Assembly (NCBI GenBank): GCA_029548715.1
Contig: JAKPMW010000360.1
Span: 1 to 10,480 of the forward strand
Reading direction: 5' to 3'
Source: Spirochaetota bacterium
Lineage (GTDB): Bacteria > Spirochaetota > JAGLSM01 > JAKPMW01
DNA: 10,480 bases
Shown here: piece after piece, positions 6,815 to 10,480 of the stretch
How positions within the stretch are numbered: the first letter of the stretch is position 1
How the letters are laid out: each line of letters begins with the position of its first letter
Translations under genes and position numbers: made by a program
Notes under the pieces: generated by a model
What the model was told of the DNA's origin: nothing
What the model saw: only the letters and a program-made list of their open reading frames with translations
Databases searched by the model: none

Positions 6815-6831
6815 CCCGCCCTTCGGGCGGG
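6815..6831. repeat. GC-rich perfect hairpin in the divergent intergenic region
   Basis: CCCGCCC and GGGCGGG are separated by TTC. Flanking AGCC and GGCT could extend the stem after a small bulge. No T-run follows on either strand, so it is not a typical intrinsic terminator. It lies upstream of both promoters of the divergent spacer, outside either predicted leader, so an attenuator role is unlikely. The 316-base spacer 6716-7031 shows no other gene. Confidence 0.6.
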
Positions 6832-6960
6832 GGCTCCTCTGAGGATGAATTCGCCGGATACAGGCCGCAACACTCCCGGAGTAACCCCTGCAAGTGGAGA
6901 CTGCGCCCTTGGGGGAGAGCGCCTGCTTTTTGCGGTCACACCCGTTTGCGCTTCAGGCTC

Positions 6961-6989
6961 TTTTCCTTCGGCCAGATCCGTGTTATACT
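6961..6989 (+). promoter_or_regulatory. Extended -10 promoter for the Omp85-like gene
   Basis: TATACT at 6984-6989 is preceded by TG one base earlier (TGTTATACT), an extended -10 element. The -35 position, TTTTCC at 6961-6966 with a 17-base spacer, is weak, as is usual when the -10 is extended. Transcription would start near 6996, about 36 bases before the ATG at 7032. Confidence 0.6.
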
Positions 6990-7031
6990 CTTATTCCTTT
7001 TGACTCTCGTGTAAGCAGGATCCACCCCGTG

Positions 7032-8708
7032 ATGATACGAATTGGTCTATCAGCCTGCGCTCTTGTGGTGCTGGTATTGAATACGCTTTCTGCCAGGACG
7101 GACCCGTCCACCAATCTTGAATACGTCCCGCCCGGAGCGGTTGTCCGGCGGATCCAGATTCGTGTCAACGAGGTCTTTCCCGAAGACAAAAACTTTTTTT
7201 TCGATGTGGCCAATGCCTTCCACGTGCGGACAGCCGAGGCGACGATCCGCAACGAGCTCCTCTATGCCGAAGGGGACGTATACAACCAGGATCTCGTTGA
7301 TGAGAGCGAGCGGAACCTGCGCAAGCTCAACATCTGCGTTGTCGAGCGGACACGTACAACTCCTGTCCCGGGTCAGCCCGGGCAGGTTGATGTCCATGTC
7401 GAGGTGCGGGATATCTGGAGCCTGTATTTCAATATCAAGCTCGAATCGTCGGGCGGAGTGACGCGCTACAATTTCAAATGGGGCGAGCGGAACTTTCTGG
7501 GCCGCAATCTTTCGCTCGAGCTCGAGCTTGACCGGGATACCTTTTTCAACCGCTGGAGACAGCATTTTGACGAGCCGAGACTCTTCGGGAGCCGCTGGAG
7601 GTTTTTTGAACGGATCGGGTTCTATTACGACCATGACGGGAACAGGGTCGGTGAGGGGATTGAGCTCTACCTGATCCGGCCCCTTTTTGCCCGCAGCGAA
7701 AAATGGGGCTGGCAGACCTCGTTCCAGTATGATGATGAATACATCATCAAAAACGAGGGGGACAGGATCAAGGAAGTTGAGGTTGCGCCTGGCGTGTTTC
7801 TCCCGCGCAAGTATTTCCACAAGAGCTATGTCCTTGAAAACGTCCTTGTCCGTTCATTCGGCTATACCAATAAGTTCAACATGGGGTTGTATGTTCGTAA
7901 CGAACAAAACCGGTACAGGGGATATGATGGCCTTCCCCACGAGTATGATGATGAATTTCGCAGGCTGGTGATGAAGGACGACTATACCCGGCACAAGTTC
8001 GGGATTCTCCTGGACGCCAATAACCACCGCTTTATCCGTATCCGCAACCTCAACAACTACGGGAGGATCGAGGACCTGGCCCTTGGGACATCGATCCGTA
8101 CCACCCTGTCCGCCTCCCGGACCCTCTGGGGCTCGGATGAAAACGGGTGGTATTCGACGATCACCCTCTCCAATACGGCGATGATTGGCCAGAATCATAT
8201 CTCCATGGCTGTGGCCAGTTTCTCATCGGACTTTGTAGCCGGATCCGGTCAGCGGGACATGGTGACCACCCTGCGCTATGTCCATCATATCCGCAACCTG
8301 CCCCTGGGGACACTCTCCCTGCGGGCGGAAACGTCTATCGGAGAGCGGCTCGAAAACGATTCGTACCTCTCCCTGGGGGCGGACAAGGGGTTGCGGGGGT
8401 ACGTCTCCAACCGCTTTGAGGGTGACAGGCGGATTGTGTTTAACGCCGAGTACCGGTTTGACCCGCTTCCCTTTATCGAAAATCCCTGGATCGCCTTTGC
8501 CGCGTTTTACGATCTCGGTGCCTGCTGGTTCAACCACGAGCGCAGCCTGGCGGATGTCCGCTTCTATCCCGCCCTCGGACTTGGCCTGCGCCTTGCGATT
8601 CCCAGCCTCAATCCGGCCATGATGCGGTTTGATTTTGGTTTCAATCTCGGCAATGGGCCAAGTACAATCGGCAGCATTTTTTCATTCGGATATAATCATG
8701 CATTCTGA
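7032..8708 (+). CDS. Omp85/BamA-superfamily outer-membrane protein with one short POTRA-like region
   Basis: 558 residues. Residues 1-21 are a signal peptide ending in LSA. Residues about 37-127 resemble a single POTRA-type domain (VRRIQIRV, TIRNELLYAEGDVYN, SERNLRKLN, VDVHVEVRD). The rest is a beta-barrel: alternating aromatic strands, ERNFLGRNLSLELEL at the start of the barrel, and LGADKGLRGYVSNRFEGDR at 448-466, which holds the conserved (L/V)RGY signature of Omp85 proteins followed by NAEYRF. The chain ends in Phe (FGYNHAF), the outer-membrane sorting signal read by BamA. It is shorter than BamA (usually about 800 residues with five POTRA domains), so it is not the main assembly factor. 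It may move protein or lipid across or into the outer membrane. The start could equally be the GTG at 7029, which is better spaced (8 bases) from AGGA at 7017-7020; ATG is chosen here. It has its own promoter. Confidence 0.85.
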   Translation: MIRIGLSACALVVLVLNTLSARTDPSTNLEYVPPGAVVRRIQIRVNEVFPEDKNFFFDVANAFHVRTAEATIRNELLYAEGDVYNQDLVDESERNLRKLNICVVERTRTTPVPGQPGQVDVHVEVRDIWSLYFNIKLESSGGVTRYNFKWGERNFLGRNLSLELELDRDTFFNRWRQHFDEPRLFGSRWRFFERIGFYYDHDGNRVGEGIELYLIRPLFARSEKWGWQTSFQYDDEYIIKNEGDRIKEVEVAPGVFLPRKYFHKSYVLENVLVRSFGYTNKFNMGLYVRNEQNRYRGYDGLPHEYDDEFRRLVMKDDYTRHKFGILLDANNHRFIRIRNLNNYGRIEDLALGTSIRTTLSASRTLWGSDENGWYSTITLSNTAMIGQNHISMAVASFSSDFVAGSGQRDMVTTLRYVHHIRNLPLGTLSLRAETSIGERLENDSYLSLGADKGLRGYVSNRFEGDRRIVFNAEYRFDPLPFIENPWIAFAAFYDLGACWFNHERSLADVRFYPALGLGLRLAIPSLNPAMMRFDFGFNLGNGPSTIGSIFSFGYNHAF

Positions 8709-8817
8709 CAGCATACACGGTGCGGTTTTGGATGTGGGGGATGTGCTGATTTTTATGGGTTCCGCAGAAAGGCAAAAAGCAGTGCAGACTTGTCTGGATG
8801 GCAGGAAGGCATGCTGA
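8698..8817 (+). other. Doubtful 39-codon reading frame overlapping the Omp85 gene end
   Basis: An ATG at 8698 overlaps the end of the Omp85-like gene in another frame and runs to a TGA at 8815-8817. Its start, IHGAVLDVGDVLI, resembles the first strand of HAD-family phosphatases (AVLFDVGGVLI), but nothing else of that family follows in any frame and the ribosome site is weak. It may be a chance frame, a small coupled protein or a decayed gene end. The rest of the gap to 8895 holds no gene, terminator or clear promoter that I could see. Confidence 0.15.
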
Positions 8818-8895
8818 ACAGCGTTGTACGGTATACAGGGGCGATCGTGACGAGGGTCTTGTTTCTCCCACGGCGCCGGAAAGGGATGGTGTGCA

Positions 8896-9492
8896 ATGGC
8901 CAAACTCTATTTTCGCTATTCTGCGATGGGAGCGGGGAAGTCACTCGACCTGCTCAAGGTTGCCTATAACTACGAAGAGCGGGGAATGAAGGCACTGATA
9001 TTTAATTCGGAGCTGGATACCCGCTTTGGGCGGGAGTGCGTAGCCTCGCGGGCCGGGATTCACATGGATGCCATACCCTACGGAGCAGAGACCGATTTTG
9101 CCGCCCTCTACCGTCAGTCGCGATCCGGGACCGGCGGGGATATACACTGCCTTCTTGTGGACGAGGCACAGTTCCTCACAAAAAAGCAGGTCGAGGACAT
9201 TGTCCATATCGTCAACGACGAGAGGATTCCGGTGATCTGCTACGGGCTGCGGACCGATTTTATGGGACAGCTTTTTGAGGGGAGCACCTGGCTCTTGGCC
9301 TGGGCGGACTCGATCGAAGAACTCAAGACGGTCTGCTGGTGCGGGCGCAAGGCCACAATGAACGCCCGTGTTGTCGATGGCCGGATTGTGCGCCAGGGCG
9401 AGCAGGTCCAGATCGGGGGCAATGAGAGCTATCTTGCCCTCTGCCGCGAACACTACCTTTCGGGCGAACTTGAGCGGGAGGGCCGGGACTGA
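8896..9492 (+). CDS. tdk: Thymidine kinase (TK1-like, class II)
   Basis: 198 residues, normal for bacterial Tdk. It phosphorylates thymidine with ATP to dTMP in the pyrimidine salvage pathway, in the cytoplasm, usually as a tetramer. Motifs in order: P-loop SAMGAGKS at 9-16; Walker B with catalytic Glu90 in VDEAQF at 88-93; CYGLRTDF at 115-122; zinc site Cys147, Cys149, Cys183 and His186 (CWCGRKA and CREHY); and the substrate-closing lasso GEQVQIGGNESY at 168-179. The first zinc pair is Cys-x-Cys rather than the Cys-x2-Cys of E. coli or human TK1. The start at 8896 has AAGGGA nine bases upstream. It follows the Omp85-like gene by 187 bases on the same strand with no visible terminator between, so it may be read from that promoter. 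It ends five bases before the convergent neighbour. Confidence 0.95.
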   Translation: MAKLYFRYSAMGAGKSLDLLKVAYNYEERGMKALIFNSELDTRFGRECVASRAGIHMDAIPYGAETDFAALYRQSRSGTGGDIHCLLVDEAQFLTKKQVEDIVHIVNDERIPVICYGLRTDFMGQLFEGSTWLLAWADSIEELKTVCWCGRKATMNARVVDGRIVRQGEQVQIGGNESYLALCREHYLSGELEREGRD

Positions 9493-9506
9493 GCCGGTCA
9501 GTCCCG
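9484..9506. terminator. Hairpin spanning the stops of two convergent genes, possible weak terminator
   Basis: A 7-base GC-rich stem (CGGGACT/AGTCCCG) with a 9-base loop covers the TGA of tdk at 9490-9492 and the TGA of the opposing gene at 9498-9500. Neither strand has a T-run after it, so intrinsic termination would be poor. It may slow polymerases from both sides. Confidence 0.3.
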
Positions 9507-10480
9507 CTTCCGTGCCGGGCCGGATGAGGCTACGACCCTGACCAGGATGACCGGCAGCCAGAGCGTCCCGAGGACCGCGCCCAGGGCGGTGTCGAGCCGC
9601 CCCAGGGTGCGTGACCGGTGGGCCGCGCCGGCGATCACGTTGAGGATCCGGACAGCGGTTTCAAAGAGGAGCCAAAGGACAAGGACGATGGTCCGCCAGG
9701 CTGACTCGTTTGTCCCGGGGATGCTGATGACAGCCGGGGCCTGCGTGACCGGCCTGACGGCCGGAAGGATCGAAACCATTGTCCCTGCGGGCATCAGGCG
9801 GGCGAGTTCGGCGGCCAGTTGTGCGCGCATTTCGCCGACAATCCGGGCGCTTGCCTCATCGGGAACGTGGATCCTGACCGTTGCGGTTGGCTGGAGGATG
9901 AGCCGCGGGGGGGTGCTGTCCATGCTCCGGGCTGTCTTGTCCTCATTGATCGGTCGGGGCCTGCTTCCGGCATCGGCAACCCTGCTGCTCCCGGCTTTTT
10001 TTGCATTGGTGGACAGGTGTTCTGCCTTGAGGACGGTTGTCGCCCGCATGCCCAGGGCCAGTTTTTCCTCCGCACTGGTTGCTCCGAGTGCCAGCGAGTC
10101 TTTCGAGTCGGTCTTTGCCTTGTCTTCTTCCCTGATGATGGATGGACGGGGAAGTTCGGCTGAAAATCGTTCGCCTTCGGCATCAGTGCTGCGGAAGCGG
10201 GACTCCTTGACCGGCTCGCGCCTGGCGCTGGCCGGCTGGGCCGGGATGCTGATGCGCCGTGTCCCTTGCTCGACCGAAAGACTGATATCCGATTCGGGCA
10301 GGCCGGTGGCCCGGGTGACGGCCCGGGTTGCGGGATCGGCAGGTTGCCCGGCCCTGATCTCCCGTGCCGGGGCGGACGAGAGCGGAAGTTCCGGGGGGGT
10401 CAGGACACCCCTGGCCAGAAAAACGGAGACCAGGATGGCCGGGATGGAGGCAGCCACTGCGAGGAGTGGACGCAGGCGGG
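9498..10480 (-). CDS. Membrane protein of unknown function, 5' end outside the window
   Basis: The frame runs open to the right edge. A GTG at 10457 is in frame but falls inside a hydrophobic helix (RPLLAVAASIPAILVSVFLA), so the true start is probably beyond the window. Counting from that GTG as residue 1 gives 319 residues. Layout: an N-terminal membrane segment; a long Ala/Pro/Arg/Ser-rich and probably disordered stretch at about 25-185; a compact segment at about 186-250 (TATVRIHVPDEASARIVGEM, then an Ala/Leu helix); two C-terminal hydrophobic segments at about 255-278 and 288-310; and a basic tail, PARKRD. I recognise no family. A membrane helix at each end around a long middle loosely recalls ring-building proteins of the FliF/YscJ type, but I see no conserved motif for that. 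The gene meets tdk tail to tail, five bases apart. That it is a real gene is supported by one long open frame ending cleanly against tdk. Confidence 0.65.
   Translation of the reverse strand, partial: RLRPLLAVAASIPAILVSVFLARGVLTPPELPLSSAPAREIRAGQPADPATRAVTRATGLPESDISLSVEQGTRRISIPAQPASARREPVKESRFRSTDAEGERFSAELPRPSIIREEDKAKTDSKDSLALGATSAEEKLALGMRATTVLKAEHLSTNAKKAGSSRVADAGSRPRPINEDKTARSMDSTPPRLILQPTATVRIHVPDEASARIVGEMRAQLAAELARLMPAGTMVSILPAVRPVTQAPAVISIPGTNESAWRTIVLVLWLLFETAVRILNVIAGAAHRSRTLGRLDTALGAVLGTLWLPVILVRVVASSGPARKRD

Noticed and set aside
8708..8721. 13-base match (CAGCATACACGGT) to the minus strand of the leader near 450
   Set aside because: Flanks do not match, and one 13-base match is expected by chance in a window of this size.

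Overview
The window (about 57% G+C by eye) looks like chromosome from a diderm bacterium, most likely a spirochaete. The grounds are: a lipoprotein signal with Asn just before the lipidated Cys (a relaxed lipobox typical of spirochaetes), an Omp85-type outer-membrane barrel, and a SpoIIE-type phosphatase on a 7TMR-DISM membrane sensor, an architecture common in spirochaetes. The lineage is inferred, not shown. No tRNA, rRNA, CRISPR array, insertion sequence or phage gene was seen.

Layout. Positions 3-392 (+) hold the end of an ankyrin-repeat protein cut by the left edge. After a 130-base leader with an inverted repeat comes a DNase I-like lipoprotein (523-1488, +), closed by a strong terminator hairpin at 1514-1543. 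Facing it is a leftward block that reads, in transcription order: a membrane-anchored PP2C phosphatase (6715-4703), an AMP-forming acyl-CoA synthetase-like protein 13 bases later (4689-2983), and an O-acetylhomoserine sulfhydrylase, metY (2894-1626), whose intrinsic terminator overlaps its own stop codon. The 316-base divergent spacer (6716-7031) carries a good promoter for each direction and a GC-rich hairpin. Rightward from it runs an Omp85/BamA-like protein (7032-8708), then thymidine kinase tdk (8896-9492). A membrane protein of unknown function (9498 to the right edge, -) meets tdk tail to tail, five bases apart.

How they may work together. The phosphatase and the synthetase are probably cotranscribed, and metY may be read through as well. 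The phosphatase would sense an extracytoplasmic ligand and act on a cytoplasmic partner, typically an anti-sigma-factor antagonist; none is encoded here. The synthetase has lost the usual C-terminal catalytic lysine. The DNase would act at the cell surface or in the periplasm, for example in nucleotide scavenging, which fits loosely with a salvage kinase nearby, although the two are not in one operon.

Most of the window is ordinary housekeeping and envelope content. The points most worth a second look are the animal-like DNase I lipoprotein with one altered catalytic position, the synthetase lacking its lysine next to a sensor phosphatase, the short Omp85 protein, and the unassigned membrane protein at the right edge.
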